Of a stretch of DNA of 64,000 nt, positions 31,400 to 43,096 are shown piece by piece. The notes below the pieces were generated by a model. It saw only the letters and a program-made list of their open reading frames with translations. It ran no database searches and was not told the origin of the DNA. This DNA is from Mesodorylaimus sp. YZB2_4 (lineage: Eukaryota > Nematoda > Enoplea > Dorylaimida > Dorylaimidae): NCBI GenBank assembly GCA_030248295.1, contig JASANH010001354.1, positions 1 through 64,000 of the forward strand. The letters are read 5' to 3'. Made by a program: the position numbers and the translations under genes. The first letter of the stretch is position 1. Every line of letters begins with the position of its first letter.

Positions 31400-32530
31400 A
31401 CAATCGTTCAAAATAGCCTTCCATTGGGAGGGGGGGCAGAGAAGAAAGAACCTGCTTAAAGTGAAAACACTCATTATGAGGAAAGATTGAAGCAGACCCG
31501 AAAGCTGTTTTAACCAAGTGGCATCTCGTTTTCTGAAACAGCTGACCAACAAAAAAGATACCTGTATCACACCAGGTTCAAAAACAAAGAAATGACGCCT
31601 GCCAATTAACAAATCTCTATTCATCCAAAGATAGACTTCGGTATGTACCCTGCACTGACTACTAGACCATGACATCTAGTTAGAGAAAACCAATTAACCA
31701 GGATCTGCCTGTCATAAGCTTAAATGTCTGAGGGCAAAAACTTGACGTCGAAATTAAAAGAAAAAAGAATAGAACCCCCAAATGGTGCCAACAAAGAGCT
31801 GAAATAGGATCTCCAACCAGGAGCTGCAGTATTTGTCAGAAAGCTAGATAGCCGCGAGCCAAGGCTTCTGGCATACTGTAGATATCGATTATACTGAGGC
31901 CTCCATCGCAAATTGGGGAAGATAATACAGAATTTTTCTCCTTAGCCTTATTAGAGTTCCAGATAAAGAGTTCTGTCGAACGGCGATAAGTACGCAAGAG
32001 AGGAGGAAGGAGGAAAAAAGAAAGGGATAGGTGATCTGAGATATAAAAATATTTTGACGATCAAGTTACGCCCAATCAAACTAACCACGGAGGTCCATTG
32101 ATTTAAAAACGCGCCATAATTCTCAACACGGTCTTTGAAATTCAGAGTATATTCCTCGGTTCGGTCAAAGCAATTAAGGAAAGCCCTCAAGTATTTAAAA
32201 GGACCCCGCTCGATCCGACAACCGAGATCCAGCATCCCAGCCACGTCTGCATTCCCAAGAACGATTATCAAGGTCTAACGCACATTGAGCTTCAGACTCG
32301 AAGGGCTTTTGAAAATTCGAGAAATGTTAAGAGCATGCCTAACGCTCGCAAGAAAAATGGGTAGTGACTGTGTCGTCAGCAAATTGGGGAATAGGGAGTT
32401 CCCGAAATCCTAGCGCAAGAGACGAAGCGGTCATTTCAACTTTGTAGTGAGAGGCAAAAGGCCTGCATCACAAGAATAAACAAATAATCTGAAATCAGAT
32501 CACCCTGGCGGCAACCCCGTTGAATGGGTT
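31400..32530 (-). pseudogene. Dead non-LTR retrotransposon (LINE) reverse transcriptase remnant
   Basis: On the minus strand, in order: GCRQGDLISDYLFILV (reverse transcriptase motif with R-Q-G-D, about 32460-32515), QFADDT (catalytic FADD box, 32374-32385), then NQWTSVVSLIGRNLIVKIF (about 32040-32110, the W…LS…GR…K thumb signature typical of LINE reverse transcriptases). A C-terminal remnant RWRPQYNRYLQYARSLG lies near 31890-31910. The motifs sit in different frames and the reading is broken by stops and frameshifts. The GCRQGD…YLFIL form resembles L1/Tx1-like elements. Long open frames such as 31118-31675 are chance within or beside it. Confidence 0.75.
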
Positions 32531-32779
32531 GCACTGTTAACAGGATCTTCGAACATATTCCATTCAGTCAGCTCAGTTCTTCTGCCAAAATGACAGCTTT
32601 CGGCCTTGCAACAAAGTAGTGACAGTGCTAAAAGCCAGGATTGATTTCGTTGAAGTATTACAAACATTTGGCGCGTCGTTTCTGTTGGAGAAACGGCGGT
32701 ATACATCATGAAGGAGGATCTCCTGATATTATTATGCCGAGAAGTAAGAATGCTGAATCTGTTTTATTAGGACACAGAA

Positions 32780-33240
32780 AGTTCGTACCCCACATTTCGT
32801 CCATGCACAGTTCATCCCTGAGCAGTTTCGTCCCTCACGTTTCGTCCTCGGACCGTTCGTCACCACATCAAATTGTATTGTATTGTATTGTATTGTGATG
32901 TATGCCTTCGGCTGCGAATCACTGATCGTGCTCTGATAAGGCAGTTGATAAGGCAAATATTAAGAGCTCAATAAAGATTTTAGATTTTAGAAACACTGAT
33001 CCTCGCTATTCGCCGATGGGACATCGAGGGGGCATAGCACGGCACCATCGAACAATTCTATTACGAAACTCACGAAAAAGCTTATCCTAGTGCTACAGTA
33101 GACCACTGGACTAGACCAAATAAGCTCATTTATGCAGATCTTTTAAGCTCATTTTTTCTTGAGTGAAGCTGGGCGGGAGGGAGGTGCAAGTTATTTGAAA
33201 TCAAAAACAACCGAAATAAGCTCTTCATTTGTTTTAACGT
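32780..33240. mobile_element. TTCGTCCC-ended element, copy 2 (reversed)
   Basis: TTCGTCC words (32776-32865) mark one end. Segment 32990-33240 is homologous to 20600-20890 in opposite orientation (CGCCGATGGGAC against GTCCCATCGGCG; GGGCGGGAGGGAGGTGC against GCACCTTCCTCCCACCC). A (TTGTA)n microsatellite at 32873-32894 sits inside. Confidence 0.6.
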
Positions 33241-33396
33241 TACTCATCGGTGGGTAGGGTAGGGGCCATCATCTAACAAGGAAACGCGGACGGTTGCGAT
33301 AGCGTTTGTGCGAGCAATTTTGTGCAGATACAGAAGCTGCAAAGAATTTTAATCTGACAGAGATAAAGAGTTTTTGTCAAACCTGAGTACAGTAGT

Positions 33397-33990
33397 GTAC
33401 CCTGTGGCCCTGATGACATATCGTTATTCATTGATTCTAATTGGTAACGTTGATCTGTCATTGAACTGCTGGAACTGCCAGTACCCTGGGGACACTCACA
33501 TGGCACAGAAGCTATGAAGCTGATGACATAACGTTAGATAATGATTCTTAAAGCTAGCGTTGATATGTTATTGTGCTGCTAAAACCATCAGTACCCTGGG
33601 GACAATCAAATGGCACTTAAGCTATAAAGCTGATGACATAACGTTAGCCTATGATTCTGAAAGGTGGCGTTGATATATATTTTTGGACCTTCAAAACTGC
33701 CAGTACCCTGGGGACAATCAAATGGCACAGAAGCAATAAAGCTGATGACATAACGTTAGTCTTTGATTCTGAAGGGTAGCGTTGATATGTCATTGGACTG
33801 CTAAAACTGCCAGTACCCTGAGGACACTCATTAGGCACTGAGGCTATGAAGCTATGAAGCTGATTGCTTAACTTCAGCCCAAAATTCTTGATGATAGCGT
33901 TAATATGTCATTAGACTGCTGGAACTGCCAGTACCCCCAGGAACAATTAAATGGCACTGAAGCTGTGAAGCTGATGACATGCTATGTTTT
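33397..33990 (+). repeat. Minisatellite, about six units of roughly 110 bp
   Basis: Landmark GTACCC(TGG) occurs near 33397, 33481, 33591, 33703, 33823 and 33931 (spacing 84, 110, 112, 120, 108). Each unit carries AAGCTGATGACATAACGTTAG, a GCGTTGATATGTCATT-type block and ACTGCCAGTACCCTGGGGAC. Units differ by about 10-20% by eye. No conserved frame runs through it. Confidence 0.85.
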
Positions 33991-33999
33991 TACTAATCG

Positions 34000-35500
34000 T
34001 AAGTTTACATTTACAGTATTGCATGCCCTCTGTCTCGAGGAAACCCTCTTTTGCGTTCATGCAGATACTGTACACGACTTCACAAATTACAGAGTGGATA
34101 AAATGTCTTGTGGTGCAGATCAGGGCAGTCAATTCAGAAACATGTATCTTCAGTTTCCAGTCTCTTCTCTAGTGCATGTTTGTGCAATTTCTCTCGATTT
34201 CGGGCGTCTAGATCGCATGCCGCGGCATTTTATAAAACTGTAGATTGCATGAATTATTTTATACTTTTCAGTTCGTGAGCTTACTTGTACATACAGTATC
34301 GCTATAACCGTTTTATGTACATGAAGAAAAGGACTACAAGATTTACGATAAGAGTACACAAATACGAATAGAATTCATAAGTCAGGCAACAGATTACGGC
34401 CGCTGCGTCTTATTGATTTTGGGCGCAGGTGGCGGCTAGACAATAGGGTTTAGCCGTGAAAACAATGGGCATGGAACTAACTTATCAACATCTGGCGGGC
34501 CCAAAACTCGTTTAACAAGGCCTACCCAGTTTCTTTAACGCTATACCAAACCCAAGTTCGTTACTGCATGTTTTCAGTTTTAATATTTCAAAGCTAAATG
34601 TCAAAAACCCGGAGAAACAATTCGCATTCTTCCACCATTAGGTTAAATCACAAAAAATATTTTGTATAGTTTCAAATGTATCCGCAGGAGGCGTAATTTG
34701 CTGGGAGTTTAAAAAGTTTCGTCTATCTGGGTTTGGCTTTTCGGCCCAATCCAGCCTGGGAATTTACTAGTACACCTAACTCAAACTCATCCCAATGGAC
34801 ATAACGCCCAGCCCAACCAAAAACCCACTTGGTCTGGGTGGGTTTGGGATCAATTGCAGGACCTGCTTACTGTAGCTATCGGCAGCTATTAGTAGACTGC
34901 TTTTTAGTTGACGGATTTCGGTGAGTGTAGATTGAGTCAGCACCACTTAAAAAAATCATTTTTCCTCCGGCACAGTTCTAGAAGCATAAGATTCGTTGAT
35001 GCATGGAAGCCTGTGCACTGCAAGGCAGTTTGTGCACGGCAGCATGTACCTATTGTTCTATGCCACGAGAGAAGGCCTCAGTGTAAGAAAAGAATTCAAC
35101 TGCAAGACAAGAAGCCAATGGTCTGTCAGTCGCGTCGCGTGTGAATATAATGACTGGAACAGTCAAAAATGTTTCCTTTTCCCCGCCAAAATTTTTGAAT
35201 TTTATGCCCCATTAGGAGCCTTAAAATGGCCTCATTGTCAATTTTGAAAAGTTTGTGGGAACCCTGCATCTGCAATATACTCCAAGGAATCCGTGTGTAT
35301 TCTCAAGCATTTGCATTTCGCTAACGCAATTAAGTAGCATGGATGAACTGCTAGACATGCATCTAATCCAGCCAAACAGCGGTAAACTCTGAGCAGAGAT
35401 GACTTTGGGGAAGTTTTATACATAAAGTATGCGAAAGAGTGGATGCTTTGCACATTGGCTTACGCAAATGGACGTAGTAGTACCTACGAGTATGTTCGCC
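34000..35500. other. Intergenic, no gene supported
   Basis: A Cys-rich frame near 34975-35144 (HCKAVCARQHVPIVLC…) follows a possible acceptor (CGGCACAG), but no partner exon is evident. Confidence 0.3.
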
Positions 35501-35509
35501 GGCACAAAA

Positions 35510-35725
35510 CACGTGACGGCGTTCGACAGTCGAGACTGTCATTCTCTACTCGTATGGAGCGCCTCGACGGTGCCGCTTGAGTCACCACGGCCTGTCGTGC
35601 AAGGTCAGCGAGGGTTTATGGCTCACAAACCCACTGGGGTTTGAATCTAGATGAGCCCAGCCGCTCGCTCCCAACCAAGCAATTTGGGTAGATGAATGCC
35701 GAAACACCGCGCCACCGAAATACTT
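35510..35725 (-). mobile_element. SINE family A, partial copy
   Basis: It shares CGTTCGACAGTCGAGACTGTC, GTGCAAGGTCAGCGAGGGTT and the degraded head GTTTGAATCTAGATGAGCCC with the element at 1620-2103, in the same orientation. Confidence 0.75.
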
Positions 35726-35729
35726 TACT

Positions 35730-36690
35730 TTACACCAAGAAGTAGGTTATTCTGAATCTAAAGAGTATGTCTGCACTGGACTGGTACGTAGGTAACTTCT
35801 GACCTGAGTTGGTGGAATTCAGTCAGTCTCAGCGAGACGCCTAAATTGATAGCAAAAAGAAGGAAGGCTAAAGAAGAAATACATACCCACATTCGCACAT
35901 GCAGGAAAAAGAATACAATGATCTGTCGCGAATGTGTACACGCGATTATACTAGTGCGTCTCTAGTTAATCTAATGTTCAGTTATTTGCATGGTTTGGTT
36001 TCCAGTTAGCCCCAGGAGGGTTCGACCTTTTTTCTATCGGGTTTCTTCTGCACCGAGACAGGACAGTATAATCTGTTTCGTACTATGATCGGATGACCTC
36101 TGTGTGGTTTCATCTTCACTTACTACCTTGCGTTTGCTCCAGGACGGTTGTGTCCTTTGCTTGTTTCTGGTTTATGGTGTTTTGAGGAAAAACTTGTACC
36201 TGTTTTGTACCCAACACCACCTCGCGAATGTCCACATCCACGGCTGTAACTCTGCCAAGGTCATAAAAACTATTCCACTGCGTCCACGAAATACTGTTGT
36301 CTCCCTGTTGTGCCAAACGATCACCTGAGCTAGACCAGTTACGGGCTCACTCATCTAGTGACTGTTTCCATGGCGACAAGAACCAGTTCACAAGACTGCT
36401 TATGCATCGGCAAAAGGTACCTTCAAGCCTACTTAATTAATCTGGCACTTCGGGCTTTGTTGAATTACCAGCCACCAACATTATAAAATTCGAGCCTGAG
36501 GCCCTTTCCTGATCCTGGCCAAATACGTATATCTAAGAGCTATTTCAGGAAGCGCGCAGAGCGAGAACTGAATGATGCCAACAAAGTTTTAAATGGTTAT
36601 TTCCTTAAAAATCTTTCGCATACTGCGCTTCTGTCGAAGATTTACTAGAACAGATATTGACACGACCTTGATAAAACTAATACATCTTTA
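35730..36690. other. Intergenic 3' of receptor gene 1, no gene seen
   Basis: No supported feature. Confidence 0.4.
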
Positions 36691-36694
36691 AAAA

Positions 36695-37666
36695 TTATTG
36701 CGCAGGTGAAACAACGTTCACTGAATAACCAGATAGCTTCTTCACCGCAAGACGAAACTCGCTGCTTGTAACCAGAAGAAAAAAGCAATTCAAAGCAGCG
36801 CTTATGACGGAGAGATCTCTGATGTATCGATTGGTCAGTGACTGGCCCATTTCATCCAGAAATTGAGGAGCAATCAGTATGCACAACCGGCCCGCCAAAT
36901 ACACTAGAATGTGCACAATAACTGTCATGGTAATAATTTTCAAGACTCTGTCTTCTCTGTCGTTCCTGGAGTTATTGGATCCAACTTGGGCTTTGTCTTG
37001 CTTTATCCTCAGTAACACAGCCAAAGTCACATTCATGACCACTACGATAATGGAAGTCACGATCTGAATCATCAGTTGTACTGTCAACATTTCGTCGGAC
37101 ATGCTATCATCGATCCCGCAGCTGAACAAGGTTGACTTAGCGTACCCAGCGTACGAGTCGTACATATTGGCAAAATATTGGGCCAGCGAGTAGACCAGTG
37201 AGAACACGATTAGAGGTATGGTCAGCTGCTTGTAGCTGATCTGTTTGTAAAGGATCGGACGGACGATGGCCACGAATCGATCAGCCACCAGCACCGCAGC
37301 CATCGACAGCGACAGCAGTTGGAGCAAGGCATTGAACTGCACTTCACAAAAACACTGCCATCTCGTCATCACTTCTCCAATGCCCGCATTGTAACGATAA
37401 ATGCGCTTGGCTCCAGTAAAGGCGTAGGCCAAGCCCATCAACGCGTCGACCAGGCTGTTGGCCGCGATTAAGAAAAAACATTTTGTGTGCAGAAGCTTGG
37501 ATTTCCCGACAACAATCAAGACTAGGATATTTGAAATCAAGGCAAATACACCGAAGCCGGAGATCAGGGCGTTAGCCCAGACTCTGTATTTGAGGCTGTA
37601 CAAGGACAGAACCAGAAGCTCTTCGTTGGTAGCGTTGCTGTAATTCGTAGTGCGGTGGAATATCAT
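36695..37666 (-). CDS. Seven-transmembrane receptor, cluster member 1
   Basis: This intronless gene encodes 323 residues of a rhodopsin-type, chemoreceptor-like receptor. A short N-terminus carries two glycosylation sites (NYS, NAT). Approximate helices: 30-54 (…ISNILVL), 62-84 (…ANSLVDAL), 105-128 ending in DRF at 129-131 then VAIVRP, 147-166, 194-220, 243-268 and 282-300. Cys 105/107 and Cys 183 (LFSCGIDD) can form the usual loop disulfide. The NPxxY of helix 7 is replaced by LNCFFLLVTSSEFR, and helix 6 lacks CWxP, as in many nematode chemoreceptor families (Srsx-like form; assignment tentative). It is closest to member 4 at 49087-50070. Confidence 0.88.
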   Translation of the reverse strand: MIFHRTTNYSNATNEELLVLSLYSLKYRVWANALISGFGVFALISNILVLIVVGKSKLLHTKCFFLIAANSLVDALMGLAYAFTGAKRIYRYNAGIGEVMTRWQCFCEVQFNALLQLLSLSMAAVLVADRFVAIVRPILYKQISYKQLTIPLIVFSLVYSLAQYFANMYDSYAGYAKSTLFSCGIDDSMSDEMLTVQLMIQIVTSIIVVVMNVTLAVLLRIKQDKAQVGSNNSRNDREDRVLKIITMTVIVHILVYLAGRLCILIAPQFLDEMGQSLTNRYIRDLSVISAALNCFFLLVTSSEFRLAVKKLSGYSVNVVSPAQ

Positions 37667-37669
37667 ATT

Positions 37670-39320
37670 CGTATCTGAAGTGGCAGCAAGGCTTCATGGA
37701 TGAGACGGGAAAGACGGGGGGGCTGTATTAGCTCAAAAATCGAATTTGGAATCCCACATGAAAGGGGATTTAGCAGGGGAAAATGTGACCAGACGAGCAA
37801 TAGCTATAGGTCTCTAATTCCGACGGTTAAAAAGGACCAACGCTTGAGTATAAACTCAACTACACTTTCTTCAGCTGGGGATTCATATATGATAATCACG
37901 GCTGCATTGGGAGAAAATAACGCGTTGGAGAGAACGAGTCGACCACCCATATCGGCAATTATGGCTGAGGTCTAACACGCCCTCGCGAGGACGACTGTGA
38001 ACATGTAGCCTTTTACAGCTCGTAGTAAATTTCTCAGTAGCATTGCGAGTATTTACAATCTTTTTTATTCAAAGCTTGGCACATTGGGTTTAGACAGGTT
38101 CACGATTAGACAGCTAGGTTCGCATGGGATGACATAATAAATAACCTCGGCCGGATGAGGCGAGAAGTGAGTGGTCTTCACTTAAGGGGAAGGTAGTTGC
38201 ATTCGTCCACTAGTGTAGATAGATCGCTCTTATCAAAAGACTAACACGACCTTTTAATTTATGCTCTATAGAACTCTATGCGAGCTCAGCGGCCTTCGAG
38301 ACCAATTGACGTAGATTCGATGGAGGCCTCAGAAACCTTTCCAATTTCCAGCGCCTCATTTTCGCACACTACATCAAATTGAAGTCCCCCATATCAACCT
38401 ATAGAAGGATCCCAGTGATAAATTGCGCCATCGATTATGTGGGTACGCGGCAGAAGACACCTCAAATTGCTGCTTCAAGGCAGAATAATTGGGAAGAAAG
38501 CGGACCCTACATTTTAGATACCATGGTATGTTAAGCATGCGGCCACAGTTGAACTTGATAAAGGTAAAGAATCTGAAGCATTTACCCACGATCGGCACTT
38601 CACCATGGCAGAACGGGACATGATCGATGTGAGGAGCGCCGCTCCTGGGAAGGCAAATGGTCGATCTATTTACTACTCGTACTCGTATCTAACATATAGG
38701 TGACTCCGCGAAAACATGTCCGCAACATGCCATTCTGATTTTTAGCAAAATTCCTTTCTGAAAAGGGAAACAAATCCGCAATCTTAAAAATAAATTAATG
38801 AAAGCGGTAAAAGTTCACGTCCCGTGGGCGGGAGTAGAAAAGAAAAAATGTTGACGTATTTTAACTGTGGAGACGACAAATAATTTGTAGAACGAAGGCC
38901 TGAAGGATCGTTCTTGAATGTCAATGATTTCCACGCGTAACGTTTTCGCACCTTTTCAACTCGATTTGAAATGCCAAAGAACTTTTATTTTTATATTTCT
39001 TATTTGAATGAAAGAGCAACTTTGTGACAGGATTTTGAAAATACAACTACTGCTTATTTAAAACTAATTGGCCAATTCTCGAAGAGACCTAATCTTTCCA
39101 ATGTCAAAAAATGCTTTTGAGTTCGGTGCATACTTTTTCGTGAAATTATGTATAAGCAGCGCTTTTCTAAATGAGAGCTGTTTGACCTCGACTACGGCAA
39201 TAAAATTAAAAAATAGGTCATCTACTGTGGGTGCAAGAGGTGGGAAGACACGTTCGCCAAGTTTAACTCCTCTCTTCGCTAGCAGCTCAAATTTCTGTGC
39301 ATTCGTGTTCTGGCTCTGGC
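37670..39320. other. Intergenic between receptors 1 and 2
   Basis: No gene supported; presumed 5' flank of receptor 1. Confidence 0.4.
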
Positions 39321-39329
39321 ACTGGCTCG

Positions 39330-39465
39330 TGCACTGGCAGATATGCGCGCTCGAGTGTACAAAGACACATTATACACACGATTTTACCCCGCCCGCGAAT
39401 CGAACCCGCCGTGACCTGCAGCGTCGAGACGTGCTTTAAAAGCATTTGCGCGCTTTATCGCCCCA
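39330..39465 (-). mobile_element. tRNA-derived SINE with alternative head
   Basis: On the minus strand, a B box GCGGGTTCGATTCGCGGGC follows a tRNA-like stretch with CTTTTAAAGC. The tail includes AATGTGTCTTTGTACACTCGAGCGCGC, which matches the tail word of the SINEs at 43097, 56515 and 60640 (CCTCGAGTGCGC). It probably belongs to the same tail superfamily with a different tRNA head. Confidence 0.65.
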
Positions 39466-39839
39466 AAATTTAACCCTTTTTTCATATGCTAAATCGAAAG
39501 CACTCAATCACAAGACGGAAAAAAATGTTTCACACAATTCTTACTTCGTTATCAAAAAATTGTCTTTCTTCATTTATTTTTAAAAATATGTAAAGGCCCA
39601 GAATTGAGCAGATTGGATTGCTCAACTAAGCAGTAAAGGATCTAAAGAAAAATTCCAGTTCATTCACGCCTAACAGTGTTATTAACAGGGAATTCTGAAC
39701 GATTGGATCAGAAAGAGTAAATAATAACCCTTTGGAAAAACACTGGAGGGGTTCTAAGGAAAAGGATGCGAACTAAGAATTCAAATTTTTAATCGCATAG
39801 TCACCACGAACATTTGAATACGACTGTTTATAGTTAATT

Positions 39840-40225
39840 GTATGTTGAACAGAACAGAATGCTCAGCCAATATACGAGTACAGTATTGGCATATCCACGA
39901 TTAGTGACCTCGATTGGCGGAAATTCCACGTGGCCTAATGCTGGTTAGACCTTTACTGCAGGTCGGGACGTCACCCCGATTTGACCACGTGGCAATTAGA
40001 CCAGAGGTGCGGCGTGTGTAGGAGCAAGGCCTACAAATTCACACCTTTAGATCAGGTCAGTCCGTGAAACCCAGGCTGATAATGATGAGACACGGCCGTA
40101 CGGCTTAAAGTTTGAAAACACATCGCGCCACGACCGTTTGATCCTAATCGTGATGGTTTGTAGTTACGAGCATGTTGAACAGATCAGAATGCTCAGCCAG
40201 CATCGGCATATCCACGATTCGTCAC
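39840..40225 (+). repeat. Direct repeat pair around 39843 and 40172
   Basis: ATGTTGAACAGA(A/T)CAGAATGCTC, then GGCATATCCACGATT, occurs twice about 330 bases apart. The second copy opens an 83-codon frame with one hydrophobic stretch (GILCLTIVCAAALVIAL), not supported as a gene. Confidence 0.6.
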
Positions 40226-40411
40226 TTTCACCGATTAGTCACGATTAACACCTTGTGTATTGGCATTTTATGTCTAACTATTGTTTGTGCCGCGGCACTG
40301 GTCATTGCACTTACGCAAGGTACGGGTGTGCGCAGGCAAGAAGCCCATGGTGGGAACCAAAGTGAGGACCTGTGCCTGTGCCGCATTATAATTCTAAAGT
40401 CAAAGAAGCCA

Positions 40412-41386
40412 TCACAGCCGTGAAATATTTGGCAATGAAGGTTCGATCACGCTAGCTCCAAATCCAAAGGTTTTCCTTGCTGCCAAACGAAAATCACTGC
40501 TGGACCCGAATATGAAAAAGCAATTCATGGCTGCACTGTAGATGGACACGTCTCGGACATGGCGATTGATCAGAGATTGCGTCGTCTCGTCGAGAAATTG
40601 AGGGGCCAAGACGATGAACAAACGACCGGCCAGGTACACAAGCACGTGGACGAGTACGGTCACCGTGATGATTCTGAACACTCTTTGTTCCTTGCTGCTC
40701 GTGGCGATGCTGGCAGTGGTCGTCTTGTTCCTCACTTTCATCGCAATAACCAGTGCTACGTTGAGGAGAACGGCGCCAAGCGAGGTGCTCAGCTGTATGC
40801 CCATCAGCACAATTAGCATGTCGCTGGACAGACTGTCATCGATGCCGCAACTGAACAGGTTGGGGGTCGATGGTGCCGTGTACGCGTCGATGAGATTGGC
40901 CAAGTACTGCGCTGCCGAGTAGATGGCTGAAAGTAGGAGCAGGGGCAGGGTCAGTTGTTTGTAGGTCATCTGTTTGTAGAGAATGGGACGCACAATGGCT
41001 ACAAATCTATCGATGATCAAAGCTGATGCCATGGCCAACGACATCAGTTGAAAAAGTGCGTTGAAGTGCACTTCGAGGAAGCACTGCCATTGGCTCATCA
41101 CTTCTCCAGTTCCCGCCAGGTAGCGATAGACGCGCTTTGATGCCGTCGCGGTGTATGCGATGCCCAAGAAACAGTCGACCAGGCTATTGGCTGCTATCAA
41201 AAAGAAACACTTGGTTCGTAGAAGCTTCGATTTAAAAATAATAGCCAGCACAAAAATATTGGAGACCGTAGCGAGCAGTCCAAACGCAATGACGAGACCG
41301 TTGGCCCATGTCCTCGTTGCTAAGAGTTGTAACGACAGGGCAGTGAGCTCGTCGAGGCTGGCGTTGCTGTGTCCGAAGACCATCAT
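40412..41386 (-). CDS. Seven-transmembrane receptor, cluster member 2
   Basis: This intronless gene encodes 324 residues. The N-terminus is MMVFGHSNASLDEL with one glycosylation site (NAS). The helix 1 motif is TVSNIFVL, helix 2 ANSLVDCF, helix 3 ends ALIIDRFVAIVRP, loop 2 has LFSCGIDDSLS, and helix 7 carries AAMNCFFIFGSSSDFRLA in place of NPxxY. Distinctive residues (FNALFQLMSLAM, YKQLTLPLL, DAYTAP) are shared with member 3 rather than with member 1, despite member 1 being adjacent and in the same orientation. The C-terminus is short (VIEPSLPNISRL). Presumed chemosensory or peptide receptor; the ligand is unknown. Confidence 0.88.
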   Translation of the reverse strand: MMVFGHSNASLDELTALSLQLLATRTWANGLVIAFGLLATVSNIFVLAIIFKSKLLRTKCFFLIAANSLVDCFLGIAYTATASKRVYRYLAGTGEVMSQWQCFLEVHFNALFQLMSLAMASALIIDRFVAIVRPILYKQMTYKQLTLPLLLLSAIYSAAQYLANLIDAYTAPSTPNLFSCGIDDSLSSDMLIVLMGIQLSTSLGAVLLNVALVIAMKVRNKTTTASIATSSKEQRVFRIITVTVLVHVLVYLAGRLFIVLAPQFLDETTQSLINRHVRDVSIYSAAMNCFFIFGSSSDFRLAARKTFGFGASVIEPSLPNISRL

Positions 41387-41389
41387 AGT

Positions 41390-43090
41390 GACTTGAGTTC
41401 AAAAATGCAGTTGCATGCAGATTAACGAGCAGCTACGTTAACTGTAACGTAGGGGTTGTCTTATTGCGATCCAGGGCGCAAATTCAGTCAGGAATACTTG
41501 ACGATGTCATCGAGGTACGAGTACTAACCGTTGCCTAAACTAGGCACTTATTTTGTTCAATGGATCGAAGCAGCATTCTGTTTACCACTAGAGGCACGAC
41601 AAAGTCGGGCTCTCTTGACATCGTGGCAGTCAATTAGTCTCCAAGCAATCTGTCATAATAGTTTCGCAGTCACGCTTTCGATACTCGGCGTGACAAGCAC
41701 GTCTGGCAGTTGGCTATCGAATGATTTGTTTTCGTCCAGCCGGCTCAGAGATGTCGCCCAATTTCCGAATCCCTATCTGGTCGAGACGCTCGTAGTCAAG
41801 ACGCACTATGCGAGGACTATGACCATCTACGTGGGCAGAAAAGTTGTGCACAAAATCAAAAAGAAATCAAGCGGCATCAGCCACCTGGTCAGCTGTAAAC
41901 AGACTGTCGATAGGGAATCTTTTTCTGCGGAATGAGAGAGCGCATAGGCACGCTAGGTAATTTGTCGGCTTCATGGTCATAAAAATACAATTTGCGCTCC
42001 TGAGCCATCCGGGTAGCTCACCAGGTTTTCTAACTGGAGGCATTGAAACTTCTAAAAGCCAGCGGGAACGATTGATAAAAATATCAAGAATCTGACTTTC
42101 AGGCATCCGTATGAATTTTCGCATAAAATGCTGTATTCCGACGCTTCGAACCTCCCATTCGTCAGAACGATACAAGTCCACTCGTGTATTTGATTGCACT
42201 CCTTGTTTTCCCATCAGGGACTTTTAAATTAATTAAACGGCAGAAAAGAACATTTTTGCTGCCTCAAAAACCCTGCATTTTTATTTGAATGTGGGGCGAT
42301 GCAGCAACAGACCATTCGGGACTTCTACCGCGCACTTGCTGACGCCAGCTTACCCCTCCATTGTGAGTCGCATGCGTTCAAGGCTAGGTCTTCCTACTGT
42401 GGCAGCAAAAAACTCGTGCAGCTCACGCTAGTCAACCAGGAATAGGTTTGTAAGTGTCAGTATCCGTAGGAGTCACCTTGAACTTAAGGATTTTGATGAC
42501 TACAGTGCGCTCCTCGAAAGCAATGTGTCAGGAACAAGCAAGCAAGGGTGAGAGTTGCGGCAGCAATGTAGCGGGTTTATTCAAACGCAAAATGCAAAAT
42601 TTAAATAAGCCTCATAGTACATACTGTACGTAGAACACAGTTTGCAGGAGATCGGAAAGGCGACAACACCTGCGGCAAAGTAAGATGGCAACTCTGTATA
42701 TCATTGTGCAAGGCACAACTATACTTGGGAAGCCTTTTCAAAGTCTGCTCAGACTGGTTTGCTTTTGGATAAGACAGAAGATAAAAAATGGTATGCTGAA
42801 ATTCAATTGAAGCCAAAATTATTACCGTTTTGTAGCCAGATTAACAAGTTTGTTCCCTTATTTATAAGCTTTGTATTCAAGCACCTGGTTCAAACTCTTT
42901 TTCAAACGTATGAGCCTAGGCTTATGGGCGAGAATTTTCTATCTTCACAGGAAGCAAAATATTGAGGGGTTTAAACAGAATTTTGGCATTCAAGTCAACA
43001 TTGAAGCTGGACATAATTTACTCACTGCATTCGCAGATATACCAGCGGCTAGCGCTTTCTCCAGAGTATAAATTAACACCAAAGGCACAA
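41390..43090. other. Intergenic, two doubtful frames
   Basis: Overlapping frames at 41531-41935 (plus, no ATG start) and 41867-42214 (minus, ATG, 115 codons) show no signal peptide or domain, and neither is supported. The region contains the approximate symmetry axis of the receptor cluster at its right end. Confidence 0.35.
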
Positions 43091-43096
43091 ACTTGC

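Noticed and set aside
31118-31675. 185-codon minus-strand open frame
   Set aside because: It spans a GGTCA repeat and the decayed 3' part of a LINE; composition and content give no protein signature.
33397-33990. CRISPR array
   Set aside because: Units are about 110 bases, diverged throughout and without short identical repeats and unique spacers; the genome is eukaryotic.
34975-35144. Cys-rich secreted peptide exon
   Set aside because: Five Cys and an upstream acceptor are visible, but no first exon or family pattern could be found.
41867-42214. 115-codon minus-strand frame with ATG, overlapping a 134-codon plus-strand frame
   Set aside because: Neither strand shows domains, signal peptide or splice support; only one could be real and nothing selects between them.
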